From Oscillospiraceae bacterium (GTDB lineage: Bacteria; Bacillota; Clostridia; Oscillospirales; Acutalibacteraceae), in contig CACZON010000004.1 in the NCBI GenBank assembly GCA_902782805.1, positions 1 to 29,275 on the forward strand: a stretch of 29,275 nt of DNA, in the 5' to 3' direction. Made by a program: the position numbers and the translations under genes. This document shows, piece by piece, positions 13,386 through 21,672 of this stretch. Within the stretch, counting starts at the first letter, position 1, and the number at the start of each line of letters is the position of its first letter. The notes beneath the pieces were generated by a model, which ran no database searches, was not told where the DNA came from, and worked only from the letters and a program-made list of their open reading frames with translations.

Positions 13386-14345
13386 TCAGGAGTCTCCGCT
13401 CGGACGCAGAAGACGGATCACGCCGTCCTCGTGTTCGACAATCAGGCGGTTTCCCCTGATTCCCGCAGCGTCGAGCACTTCCCGCGGGATCTGAACGCGG
13501 CCGGCTTTATCGAGGACCGCGTATTCCTGCAGGGTTTCCTCCGAAAGAAGCTCGAGGCTCAGATTGCCGAGTTCCTTCATCTGCTCGATGTAGCTGCGTT
13601 TCATGATACGCTCGGAGCTGAGTTTTCCGTCGCGGATCGAAACGACGCGGTTCACCTTTTTGGAAAGGAGCCGGTCATGGGTAACGATGATGATCGTAAG
13701 TCCCCGCTCTTCGTTGAGTCTGCGGAAAACGTCAAGGATATAATTGCCGGTATTGACGTCGACCGAACCGGTCGGCTCATCGGCCAAAAGGATCTTCGGA
13801 TCGTTGGCGATCGCGATCGCGATCGCGATGCGCTGCTGTTCGCCGCCGGAAAGCTGGCTGAGCTTACTGTCCTTTTTATGCTCCATACCGACCAGCTCCA
13901 GGAGCTCGAGCGCGCGCTCCTTCTTTTCCTTGATGCTGCCGAAAAGCATCGGCATCTGGACGTTCTGGATCGCGGAAAGATACGGCATCATGTTGCGGGC
14001 ATTGTTCTGCCAGACGAAGCCGACGGTGTTTTTCTTGTAATCCACCAGCTCTTTTTCGCCGAGCTTGAAAAGATCCTTGCCATCGACGATCAGCTTGCCG
14101 GCGGAAGGCCGGTCCAATCCGCCGATCATGTTGAGGAAGGTCGATTTGCCGGATCCGCTGTTGCCGATGATCGCCATCAGCTCGCCGCGGTCAATCGTAA
14201 GATCCAATCCCTGCAGCGCGAGAACCTCGATGTCTTTGGTTTTATAGATCTTGACAAGCCCGTCGCATTCGATAATCGGCTCGGCAGCCGGTTTTTCCTC
14301 AACCGGCTGTGCGGCTGCTTCGTTATTCTTCTCCATCAGTTCCAT
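13386..14345 (-). CDS. ABC exporter ATPase with C-terminal AbrB/SpoVT-like domain
   Basis: This is an ATPase of the MacB/LolD-type class that drives FtsX-family permeases. Residues about 20-250 are the nucleotide-binding domain: Walker A GNSGSGKST, Q-loop VGFVWQNNARNMMPYLSA, signature LSGGEQQR, Walker B ILLADEPTGSVD and H-loop THDR. A linker (MKRSYIEQMKELGNLSLELL) is followed by about 45 residues, VLDKAGRVQIPREVLDAAGI ... IRLLRPSGDS, with the pattern of an AbrB/MazE/SpoVT swapped-hairpin domain. AbrB domains usually bind DNA; here it may serve dimerisation. The total, 319 residues, is about 90 more than a plain LolD. After the signature it reads AIAIAIA, not AIARALA, encoded by a short GCGATC repeat. 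It overlaps the preceding ATPase gene by 23 bases, or 14 if ATG 14336 is used. Confidence 0.92.
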   Translation of the reverse strand: MELMEKNNEAAAQPVEEKPAAEPIIECDGLVKIYKTKDIEVLALQGLDLTIDRGELMAIIGNSGSGKSTFLNMIGGLDRPSAGKLIVDGKDLFKLGEKELVDYKKNTVGFVWQNNARNMMPYLSAIQNVQMPMLFGSIKEKKERALELLELVGMEHKKDSKLSQLSGGEQQRIAIAIAIANDPKILLADEPTGSVDVNTGNYILDVFRRLNEERGLTIIIVTHDRLLSKKVNRVVSIRDGKLSSERIMKRSYIEQMKELGNLSLELLSEETLQEYAVLDKAGRVQIPREVLDAAGIRGNRLIVEHEDGVIRLLRPSGDS

Positions 14346-15012
14346 TGACCAGTTCCCCCGCTTCGATTTGATAAACCACGTCTCCGAGTTCCATCAAGCC
14401 GACGTCGTGCGTCGTCATAACGACCGTGATGTTTTCTTTTTCGACCAGGTCCTTGAAGATCTTCATGACCATCAGTCCGGTATTCGTATCAAGCTCCGCG
14501 GTAGGCTCATCCGCGAACAGGATTTTCGGCTTATGAGCAATCGCGCGCGCGATTGCAACGCGCTGCTGCTCGCCGCCGGACATCTCTGAAGGCATATGAT
14601 TCTTTCTTCCGGTCAGACCGACCAGCGCCAGACATTCATCCACGCGCTCGCGCCGGTTGCCGCGGATTCCCGCGAGACGAAGCGCATATTCGACGTTTTC
14701 GTAAGCGTTCATCATCGAGATCAGCGCAACGCTCTGGAAAATAAAGCCGATATTCTTGCGGCGCAGCAGTGTGCGCTGCTGATCGCCCCAATCGGTAATA
14801 TCGTTCCCATCGAAAATGACTCTTCCTTCCGTGGGCGGATCAAGCGCGCCGAGGATGTTCATCATCGTCGTTTTGCCGCTTCCGGAACGCCCGCGAAGGA
14901 TCGTCAGCTTTCCCTGAGGCACTGTAAGATCGATCCCTTTCAGCGCCCAGAACGTGGCGCCGTCGGGCTGCGGAAACCCTTTTTTAATTCCATTGGCTTC
15001 AATAATATTCAT
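14323..15012 (-). CDS. ABC exporter ATPase (MacB/LolD type)
   Basis: A 229-residue nucleotide-binding subunit of an FtsX-class exporter. All motifs are present: Walker A RGRSGSGKTTMMNILGAL near residue 41, Q-loop IGFIFQSVALISMM, signature MSGGEQQRVAIARAIA, Walker B ILFADEPTAELD, H-loop TTHDVGLMEL. ATG 15012 overlaps the permease stop codon in a TGATG, and the next ATPase gene overlaps its end. The permease probably works with a heterodimer of the two ATPases. The Glu after Walker B is present in both, so both sites look catalytically competent. Confidence 0.94.
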   Translation of the reverse strand: MNIIEANGIKKGFPQPDGATFWALKGIDLTVPQGKLTILRGRSGSGKTTMMNILGALDPPTEGRVIFDGNDITDWGDQQRTLLRRKNIGFIFQSVALISMMNAYENVEYALRLAGIRGNRRERVDECLALVGLTGRKNHMPSEMSGGEQQRVAIARAIAHKPKILFADEPTAELDTNTGLMVMKIFKDLVEKENITVVMTTHDVGLMELGDVVYQIEAGELVNGTDGEE

Positions 15013-17840
15013 CAGTCTTCTCCTAACTTGAGCGCCTGCGTAATACGGATTCTCGAAATGATCACGCCGAGGATCAGCATCGAGATCAGAATCATCGCCC
15101 CGATCACCAGGAACATCTTTGCGATATCGGAGGTGGAAGCCGCGATCACCATCGGCAGCGGCTCATCGTATGCGGCGTAGGAGATGCGGATCAGCGGGAT
15201 GAACAGATCCGAGGCGACCTCGCCGACGAGGATTCCGACGAGGAGGGATGATCCGGTGATGAAGAACTGTTCGTTGATGAGCATTTCGATAATCTCGCGC
15301 ATCTTCATACCCATCGCGCGCAGGATACCGAACTGCAGCGATCTCGACTGGATCGAGAGGATCCAGAAGATCAAAAAGCCGGTGACACAGAGAATCAGGA
15401 CCACGATAAATCCAACCGTGAGGATTCCGTTCGTCCCCTGGAAAATCGGATCGTTCTTGAGTGCGATGATACGGTTGCGCGTATCTTTGAACACCTGGAA
15501 GAGCGTTCCCGATTTCTCGGCAAAATCGTAGATGAAGCGCGAGGAATCGTTTTTCGTCTTGATCCAGACCTGATAGGGCTCTACCCCGTTCGCGCTCTGC
15601 AGCGTGCTTAAGTGCGCAACGATCAGATAATTGTTGCCTTCGATATAGGCGCCGTCTTCTCCGATGGAATAGGTGGAGGGATTGTAGCTCGGGAAATACG
15701 GAACGATTCCCGAAACAAAGCCGCGGATCAGCTGTCCTGATTTCGTCTTATAGAGGATGCTGTCGCCGACGGAATACTTGAACGTTTCGGCAAGGTTCTG
15801 AGAAATCAGGACGTTCGAGGCGTTCTGGCTCATCTCGTTGAGATAATTGAACCAGTGACGGTCGAGCAGACCGGGCGTCATATAGGCCGTATTGCCGAAA
15901 TCCATGGTATTGATTCCCATCAGCTGGATATCCGCAATGTAGCTGGTATCGACTTTAAGATACGCGTCGTTTGCGGAGAATACCTTGGCGATGCTGCCGA
16001 CTTCCTCCATCGATTTGTATTTTCCGAAATCCGGTTCGATATAGGTGAGCTCGAGATCGGGATTCTGCGCGACGGCAAACCGGTTATCCGCCCATTGCTC
16101 CTGCAGGACGATATCCGCGCCGGTCGAATACCGGATCATTTCTTCCTCGTTGCTGTTGATCGTCCGGGCGGCTTTCGCGTCGAAAATGCCCATCGCGATC
16201 GTCAGGATCAGGAAAACGATGATGAAGTTCTGCTGGTTCTTCGTCCGGATTACGCGCAGGAAGGAGGCGTAAACCGAAGGCGAGCAGAACCGCCGGATCA
16301 GCAGATACGCGAGCTTGATCACGAGCGGGATCAGCCGCAGCGCAACCATGCCGGCGCCGATGATAAAGAGCGAGCTTGAAAGATAGAGCAGCGGGTCGAG
16401 CGCGGCACCGTCCGCGACCTTTTTCGCCAAAAACTCTTTCTGCTGGTTGAAGGTATAGTAGCCGTAAATGGAAACGAGGAAGATCACAACGTCGAGGAAG
16501 ATCTTCTGCCACCACGTACCGGCGCCGAGGGTGTTTTTCTTCTGCTTCTGGGCAACGATCGAAACCTTCGAATAAGAAATTACGGGAAGTACCATGACCG
16601 CGATCGAGAAGATCGCCGCGGCGGCCGCAAAGAGCAGCACCTCGCCGGTCATCCTGGTCGGCAGCGGCTTTCTCGAGACAAATTCGAGGAACTCGTTGGA
16701 AGAGCCGATCACCTGGCAGATCAAAAACGAGAGCGGAATGCCCGCAGCCGCGCTGAAGATGGAAACGATCACGCTCTGCATAAAATAGGTGGATAGGATC
16801 TGCCCGCGGGAAGCGCCGCGGCTCTTCATGATCGAAATCTCCGCCTGTTCCATCTCAAGCATCTGCTTCGAAACCATATAGATAAATACGCCGAGCAGGA
16901 TATAGATCGGCACCTGAAGCACCAGGAGCGTTACGCGGACCTTTGCGGCATCCTTCTGGAAAACCGTAAGGATATTTCCGAAGCAATCACGGTAGTTCGT
17001 ATTGCGCAGCGACTTATAGACGCCGGGCTGCTCCTGCGCAAAGTTGTAAAGCTTGTCGACGCCGTCAATATCCATATGTTCCACGTCGAGCACGATATTC
17101 CAGCTTCCCTTGACAATGAAGAGCTGGTTCTCGGGATTGATGAACTGCTCGTAGAAAATGCTTTCGGACGTGAAAAATTCCTTCGTATAAGACGAGGGCG
17201 GATCAACCCAGTAGGGATCGTCGTCGGACTTATTGCGGAATACGCCGACAACCTTTACACGGATCAGGCCGTCGTCCTTTGATTTTTTGTTGGTAACGGT
17301 CAGCGTATCGCCGACGACCAGCATCTGCCGGACCATCATGCGTTCGCTGATGACGCAGGGAATGAAGCCGTCGGAATCGATCTGATCTGTAAACCATTCG
17401 CCCGAAATAATCTCGCCGTGTTCCGTCATACCGCTCAAAAAGCCGATTCTGCCGGACATCGTCGTTTCACGGGAGGCGTTCCGGGAGACGTCGTAGTTGA
17501 AAGAGAGCGGGTCGACATAGTAATTGTGGGAAGCTACGGCAGTCGGAACGCCGGATTCCTCTTCGATCGCGTTCATCTTCGATTCGGAAAAATCGAAGTT
17601 CTCGGTGTTTACGCCTACGTTGCCGCGGCTGAGCATTTCCGCGGTTACGTAAACGGTTCCCGCGTTGCGGTTGTTTTCGGCGGCGTAGTTTTCGAAATCG
17701 CTGATCAGCATCTTCTGAAGAACTGATCGCGTATAAACGGAGTTGCAGCAAGCAATGGAAATCAGCAGAATATTACCGATCAAAAGGCAGAACACCATCC
17801 ACTTTTTGTTGCGCATTTTTTGAAAAATAAACGTGAACAT
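15012..17840 (-). CDS. Large FtsX-family ABC permease
   Basis: A 942-residue membrane protein with the layout of MacB/LolE-like exporters in duplicate. It has an N-terminal helix (MVFCLLIGNILLISIACC), a first extracellular domain of about 260 residues and an FtsX core (IYILLGVFIYMVSKQMLEME with the conserved EISIMKSRGASRGQIL coupling loop, then VIVSIFSAAAGIPLSFLI). Two further helices precede FIIVFLILTIAMGIFDAKAA, a second extracellular domain of about 230 residues and a second FtsX core (VGFIVVLILCVTGFLIFWI, FGILRAMGMKMREIIEML, IGAMILISMLILGVII). About ten membrane segments in all. ATG 17840 is preceded by AAAGGGGA. The extracellular domains probably contact the adaptors encoded just upstream. 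The substrate is unknown. Confidence 0.93.
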   Translation of the reverse strand: MFTFIFQKMRNKKWMVFCLLIGNILLISIACCNSVYTRSVLQKMLISDFENYAAENNRNAGTVYVTAEMLSRGNVGVNTENFDFSESKMNAIEEESGVPTAVASHNYYVDPLSFNYDVSRNASRETTMSGRIGFLSGMTEHGEIISGEWFTDQIDSDGFIPCVISERMMVRQMLVVGDTLTVTNKKSKDDGLIRVKVVGVFRNKSDDDPYWVDPPSSYTKEFFTSESIFYEQFINPENQLFIVKGSWNIVLDVEHMDIDGVDKLYNFAQEQPGVYKSLRNTNYRDCFGNILTVFQKDAAKVRVTLLVLQVPIYILLGVFIYMVSKQMLEMEQAEISIMKSRGASRGQILSTYFMQSVIVSIFSAAAGIPLSFLICQVIGSSNEFLEFVSRKPLPTRMTGEVLLFAAAAAIFSIAVMVLPVISYSKVSIVAQKQKKNTLGAGTWWQKIFLDVVIFLVSIYGYYTFNQQKEFLAKKVADGAALDPLLYLSSSLFIIGAGMVALRLIPLVIKLAYLLIRRFCSPSVYASFLRVIRTKNQQNFIIVFLILTIAMGIFDAKAARTINSNEEEMIRYSTGADIVLQEQWADNRFAVAQNPDLELTYIEPDFGKYKSMEEVGSIAKVFSANDAYLKVDTSYIADIQLMGINTMDFGNTAYMTPGLLDRHWFNYLNEMSQNASNVLISQNLAETFKYSVGDSILYKTKSGQLIRGFVSGIVPYFPSYNPSTYSIGEDGAYIEGNNYLIVAHLSTLQSANGVEPYQVWIKTKNDSSRFIYDFAEKSGTLFQVFKDTRNRIIALKNDPIFQGTNGILTVGFIVVLILCVTGFLIFWILSIQSRSLQFGILRAMGMKMREIIEMLINEQFFITGSSLLVGILVGEVASDLFIPLIRISYAAYDEPLPMVIAASTSDIAKMFLVIGAMILISMLILGVIISRIRITQALKLGED

Positions 17841-17855
17841 GTTGCGGTCCCCTTT

Positions 17856-19013
17856 TTATCGTCTAATGATCTGCATATCCTCATCGATGCCGCGCAGCAT
17901 CCAGACATACTCGCTGTTTGTACCGCCCGCGTAGAAATACGTCTTCCGGTAATTGCCGTCCTGAAGCGTTTCAACGGTATACAGGCGGTTTTCCTGTTCC
18001 GCGATCTTGACCGGTATCAGCCAGACGTTGGAAAGATCGATATATGTTCCGGAATAAGAGGAAGAATACGCCTTGGAGATCGGTTCGATCAGCGAAGAAT
18101 CGTTCACCGAAAGCAGGATCGCCTCCGCTGCCGGCGTCATTCCGAGGATCGTATTGAGCTTGATGCCGGGATGATCCGCAAAAAGGACGTTGGCGGAAAC
18201 CACCTTTGCGTCTGCCTTCGAATTGGTGCTTCCTTTGCCGTAAGTGATCGTTACGTCCTGATTGTACTGGAACAACCGCGGGGAATTGTCGCCGTAAAAC
18301 AGGCAGTAATCGGGATCGTACATCGTCGCGATCACAATGCCCTCAACACGGTCGCCCGGATTGAGCTTGGCGAGCTGTTTGATCACACCGTCGAACGGCG
18401 CAACCAGAACGGTCTTTGCATATTCATCTTTCAGGCTGTTCAGATTCGTCTGTAAAAGCGAAATCTTCCGGTATTCCTGATTGAGGTACTGCTTTTTCTG
18501 CAGCTCGAGCCGGTCTACGCGCAGCTGCGCAATTTCCTTGTCGAGCGGATCTTCGGTATCTTCCAATGCCTTCTTTGCTTCTTCGATCTGCCCGTCGTAT
18601 CTGGCGACGCCTTCGTTGCAGCGGACCTGTTCTTCGTAGACGGCGACCTCGCGTTTTTTCAGCTCGGATTCGCTCGTCGGAATCTCAAAGGTCGCGATGA
18701 TCTGCCCGCGTTCAACGTGTTCGCCCGTTGTAACCTCGAAAGAAACGAATTTCGCTTCCGGCGTTGTGAACATCAGATCCCTGGTCAGCAGATAATTGAT
18801 CTTGCAGGAACCGCCGAGGGCGGATTTCGTAAAATCGCCCTTTTCGAGCTGATAGATGTCGTCCTGGGAGAGATCGGAAAAATCAATCGTCTCGGTAACC
18901 TTTTCCCCGTCGCTTTCCGAAACCTCCTGGGCATAGACGCCCGAGGAGCCGAGGAACAGCGCGGCAAGCAGGACACAGAGCAGAGCGAACGTTTTTTTCT
19001 TAATCCTTAACAT
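17856..19013 (-). CDS. HlyD/MacA-like exporter adaptor with signal peptide
   Basis: A 385-residue extracytoplasmic adaptor. The N-terminal KKKTFALLCVLLAALFLGSSGVYAQ is a signal peptide with a likely type I cleavage site after VYA and no lipobox. The biotinyl-lipoyl-like half is seen in FVSFEVTTGEHVERGQIIATFEIP. A coiled-coil hairpin of about 90 residues follows (ELKKREVAVYEEQVRC ... LQTNLNSLKDEY), then the second lipoyl half VLVAPFDGVIKQLAKLNPGDRV and a beta-barrel region. The C-terminal end (YVWMLRGIDEDMQIIRR) is short. The third adaptor of the operon, it overlaps the preceding adaptor gene by 14 bases and ends 15 bases before the permease. AAGGAGG lies upstream of ATG 19013. Confidence 0.88.
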   Translation of the reverse strand: MLRIKKKTFALLCVLLAALFLGSSGVYAQEVSESDGEKVTETIDFSDLSQDDIYQLEKGDFTKSALGGSCKINYLLTRDLMFTTPEAKFVSFEVTTGEHVERGQIIATFEIPTSESELKKREVAVYEEQVRCNEGVARYDGQIEEAKKALEDTEDPLDKEIAQLRVDRLELQKKQYLNQEYRKISLLQTNLNSLKDEYAKTVLVAPFDGVIKQLAKLNPGDRVEGIVIATMYDPDYCLFYGDNSPRLFQYNQDVTITYGKGSTNSKADAKVVSANVLFADHPGIKLNTILGMTPAAEAILLSVNDSSLIEPISKAYSSSYSGTYIDLSNVWLIPVKIAEQENRLYTVETLQDGNYRKTYFYAGGTNSEYVWMLRGIDEDMQIIRR

Positions 19014-20097
19014 AAATGCGCTCTCCTCCTTCCAGTCCTTCTTTGATTTCCATATAAAGATCGGTTGAGCGTCCGGTCTGAACGTCTCTCCGGGTCATGT
19101 TGTTTTCGTCATCGAGCAGATACACGAACTGCCCCTTTGAATCGCGGAACAGAGAATTGATCGGCACGGCAACGCAGTTGTCCGTACCCTGGGTATAGAG
19201 CAGGATCTTCGCATAATCGCCGGCGTTGAGCGTAGAGGAATCGTCCGTCAGGAAGTAGGAATAAACCGTTTCGCCGGAGATCGCCTTCGCCGTCATCTGT
19301 TCGGAGGTCACTTCCTCGATCCGGAGCGGATAGATGCGGCTGTTGGAATAGGCCTCCATCTTCACGACGTAGCGGATGTAGGAATTCTGGATATACGGGC
19401 CGCGGATCTTAAGTTTGGTATCATCCGCAATCAGGAACGATACCGTTCCGCGCGGAACGCGGTCGCCGAGGATATAACTTCTTGCGTAGACGATCCTTCC
19501 GGAAACCGGAGCGGTGATCGTATCGTTCTCGACCGTCTCCTTGAGGTCGTCGTACTGCTGCTGGAGATAACTGACGTTGAGATACTGCGACTCCTTCTGC
19601 TGGCGGAGCTGAAGATTGAGGCTTTCGATCTCCTGCTCCTTGCGGAGGACATCGACCGCGGAGGGGTTCTCCGCCGCTTTGAGCTTTTCAAGCTCTTTCT
19701 TCGCGATCTTGACGGAGGATTCTACCACGCTGTTTGCGTAGTAGCCGTCTGTGTTGAGATAATTGATCTCGCTCTGGATCGAATCCATCCGCTCCTGCGT
19801 ATTGGAGGTATCATAGCGGAAGAGAACGTCTCCCTCCGTTACCGTATCGCCGATCTGAACGCAGGTTTCGAGCGCGGTTCCGTCGAACTGCGTTTCGATC
19901 TCTGTCAGCTCCGGAACGACGACGCCTTCATACTGGCGGAAATTGTAGATATCCATCACCTTGACGATATACGAGGACCGCGTTGCGTTCACCGGCTCCA
20001 GCAGCTCCGGAGGCGTTTCGGACTGGTCCGAAGAGCTGCATCCGGCGAACGCGAACAGAATCGCGGCGAGTAACAAGGCTGCAATTTTCTTTTTCAT
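19000..20097 (-). CDS. HlyD/MacA-like exporter adaptor lipoprotein
   Basis: A 365-residue adaptor anchored as a lipoprotein: the signal segment ends in a lipobox (FAFAGCSSSD, lipid-modified Cys19). Lipoyl half one: ALETCVQIGDTVTEGDVLFRYD. Helical hairpin: SVKIAKKELEKLKAAENPSA through the Gln-rich LNLQLRQQKESQYLNVSYLQ. Lipoyl half two: DTITAPVSGRIVYARSYILGDRV. The C-terminal part (AVPINSLFRDSKGQFVYLLD ... RDVQTGRSTDLYMEIKEGLE) is the membrane-proximal domain typical of the MacA/RND adaptor family, so of the three adaptors this one looks most like a canonical MacA. The start has GGAGGACACGATG. It sits between the other two adaptor genes. Confidence 0.9.
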   Translation of the reverse strand: MKKKIAALLLAAILFAFAGCSSSDQSETPPELLEPVNATRSSYIVKVMDIYNFRQYEGVVVPELTEIETQFDGTALETCVQIGDTVTEGDVLFRYDTSNTQERMDSIQSEINYLNTDGYYANSVVESSVKIAKKELEKLKAAENPSAVDVLRKEQEIESLNLQLRQQKESQYLNVSYLQQQYDDLKETVENDTITAPVSGRIVYARSYILGDRVPRGTVSFLIADDTKLKIRGPYIQNSYIRYVVKMEAYSNSRIYPLRIEEVTSEQMTAKAISGETVYSYFLTDDSSTLNAGDYAKILLYTQGTDNCVAVPINSLFRDSKGQFVYLLDDENNMTRRDVQTGRSTDLYMEIKEGLEGGERIYVKD

Positions 20098-20110
20098 CGT
20101 GTCCTCCCCA

Positions 20111-21202
20111 TTACTCCAGGATCAGCTCCTGCGAAGCCGTAACTCCGCTTTTGATCTCCGTATATTTATCGTTTGAGATCCCGACTTCAACCGGGATCAT
20201 CGTCAACACGCCGTTTTCATCGAAACCGTAGACAATGCTGCCGTTCGAGGTGGTAACGATTGCCGAAGACAGAACGTAAAGCGTATTTTTCGATTCCTCG
20301 AGTACGAGGTTGATTCTTCCGATTGAGTTCTGATCGAAATCGGCGACCGGATCTTTGAATTCGAAATAGACGACCCCCTCCCTGCCCGGTTCGTTCACAA
20401 CGCCGAACGGTTCGAGATCGACAACTTCGACGCTGTAGATTTCGTCGCCGAGGGTCATATCGTAGATCTGGCCGGGTTTGAAGTTTTCGTGATATTTCGT
20501 TTTCGCCGTAAACATCGAAGTCGCGGTATCCGCTACCGTAACGATCACCTTGCCTTGTTCGCAGAGATCCCGGTTGGTAACGTTTTCCACCGCCGTCACG
20601 GTACCTTCAAAGCCCGCGTGCAGCTGGCGTTCCGCCTTTCTTTGGAGCAGTTCGTTTTTGCGAAGCTGCAAAACCGTAATATTGTTATAGATCGAATTGA
20701 TCCGGTTCTGATAAGAGGAATAGACCTCCGCCGAAGTCTGGACGCTCCCGGCCATCTCCGCCGGCAGGATCTTCCTCAGCGCGTCCGCCTGTTCCGATTT
20801 CAGATCGCGCTCCTGCTGAAGGTGCAACGCGTTGAGATTGGCAACGTCGATCTCATGCTGGTTGCTCGAAATCGAGGCTTCGATCGCGGAGATATCGAGC
20901 TGCGCCAGAAGATCGCCCTCCATAACGTGCTGGCCCTCCGAAACAAAGATCGTGTCGAAAAACTCTCCTTCGAGATCGAAGGCGTAGCCCTCCGTCTTTA
21001 CCGGCTTGTAGGTACACACGACCTCCGTCGTATTCGCGATATCGCCGGCCTGAACGAACGTCGTTTTATAGCTGACGACCTGGTTTTCCACAATTACCGG
21101 CGAATGCTGCAGCTCGTCTTCTTCGGGCAGTAGCGAACACCCGCCGAAAATCTGGAGCGCGGCAAGAAGTCCGACACATGCGGCAGTTGTTTTCTTTTTC
21201 AC
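20111..21202 (-). CDS. HlyD/MacA-like exporter adaptor lipoprotein, first of three
   Basis: A 363-residue lipoprotein adaptor. I place the start at GTG 21202, with AAAGGGG 8 bases upstream, directly before the signal segment; the longer frame to 21328 runs through the upstream small gene. Lipobox: LQIFGGCSLL, Cys about 22. Lipoyl half one: FFDTIFVSEGQHVMEGDLLAQLD. A long helical hairpin of about 100 residues (ISSNQHEIDVANLNALHLQQ ... LRKNELLQRKAERQL) is followed by half two, HAGFEGTVTAVENVTNRDLC, then beta-rich domains and the C-terminal SIVYGFDENGVLTMIPVEVG membrane-proximal segment. It precedes the second adaptor by 13 bases. Three adaptors for one permease is unusual. Confidence 0.87.
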   Translation of the reverse strand: MKKKTTAACVGLLAALQIFGGCSLLPEEDELQHSPVIVENQVVSYKTTFVQAGDIANTTEVVCTYKPVKTEGYAFDLEGEFFDTIFVSEGQHVMEGDLLAQLDISAIEASISSNQHEIDVANLNALHLQQERDLKSEQADALRKILPAEMAGSVQTSAEVYSSYQNRINSIYNNITVLQLRKNELLQRKAERQLHAGFEGTVTAVENVTNRDLCEQGKVIVTVADTATSMFTAKTKYHENFKPGQIYDMTLGDEIYSVEVVDLEPFGVVNEPGREGVVYFEFKDPVADFDQNSIGRINLVLEESKNTLYVLSSAIVTTSNGSIVYGFDENGVLTMIPVEVGISNDKYTEIKSGVTASQELILE

Positions 21203-21236
21203 GCTGTTTTCCCCTTTACTGGTACTCAAAGCAAAT

Positions 21237-21422
21237 TCAGATTTGCTTGTTGACGATGGTATATTCGTTCCCAGCCCGAAAATACGGACAGTCATACTCG
21301 CGATCGGAGAAAAGACGAACGGATTCATCCTCGTCCATATCGATCACGCAGACGTAGTCTTCGAGCTCGGCGTCATATTCGAAATTCATGCAGATATCGC
21401 AGCTTTGAACCTGCTTTTTCAA
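21237..21422 (-). CDS. DUF6472-like four-cysteine miniprotein
   Basis: A 61-residue protein that I recognise as resembling the small Clostridia family DUF6472: CDICMNFEYD near the start, EDYVCVIDMDEDE in the middle and DCPYFRAGNEYTIVNKQI at the end. The cysteines (two in CDIC, one in YVCVI, one in DCPYF) could form a structural zinc site; no function is known to me. The start is TTG 21422, because the only internal ATG (codon 12) would remove the CDIC pair. GGGAAG lies nine bases before the TTG. It is the first gene after the promoter and 34 bases before the first adaptor gene, so it is probably co-transcribed with the exporter. Confidence 0.8.
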   Translation of the reverse strand: MKKQVQSCDICMNFEYDAELEDYVCVIDMDEDESVRLFSDREYDCPYFRAGNEYTIVNKQI

Positions 21423-21523
21423 GGCGATTCACTTCCCGAAAAAACGTATCGCTCCGAAGAAATACCGCCGGAGCAAAACGGCCGTTTGCGAATGGGCACA
21501 AACTCCCACCATAATTGATTTTA

Positions 21524-21552
21524 ATGATACCCTTTTTGTGCATTGTTGTCAA
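21524..21552 (-). promoter_or_regulatory. sigma-A promoter of the DUF6472-triple adaptor-ABC operon
   Basis: Minus-strand TTGACA (21547-21552) and TATCAT (21524-21529) with a 17-base spacer. The transcript leader before the TTG start is about 95 bases and contains two small inverted repeats but no riboswitch that I recognise. Confidence 0.85.
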
Positions 21553-21615
21553 TAGAGAACAAAGACCGCTTCGCGTTTTTTATATTCTTTTTTTGAGATA
21601 TCGCCGGCCGGAAAA

Positions 21616-21671
21616 AGCGGAAAACCGGCCCTTTTTCAAAAGGCCGGTTTCTCAAAACAGAGCTCTGTTTT
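21616..21671 (-). terminator. Terminator region of the FALDY operon
   Basis: Two hairpins follow the last gene. An 18-nt perfect palindrome, AAAACAGAGCTCTGTTTT (21654-21671), starts two bases after the stop. Then a 9-bp stem (21622-21630 with 21642-21650) is followed on the minus strand by TTTTCCGCTTTTT. The second is the likely intrinsic terminator. Confidence 0.8.
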
Positions 21672-21672
21672 C

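Noticed and set aside
13431..14348. Plus-strand open frame of 305 codons opposite the AbrB-domain ATPase
   Set aside because: Antisense shadow; the minus strand has every ABC motif.
21439..21480. Possible attenuator in the leader of the DUF6472-ABC operon: 6-bp stem 21451-21456 with 21469-21474, then T6 on the minus strand
   Set aside because: The stem is short, the loop is 12 bases and six bases separate the stem from the T-run, so it does not meet the pattern of an intrinsic terminator.
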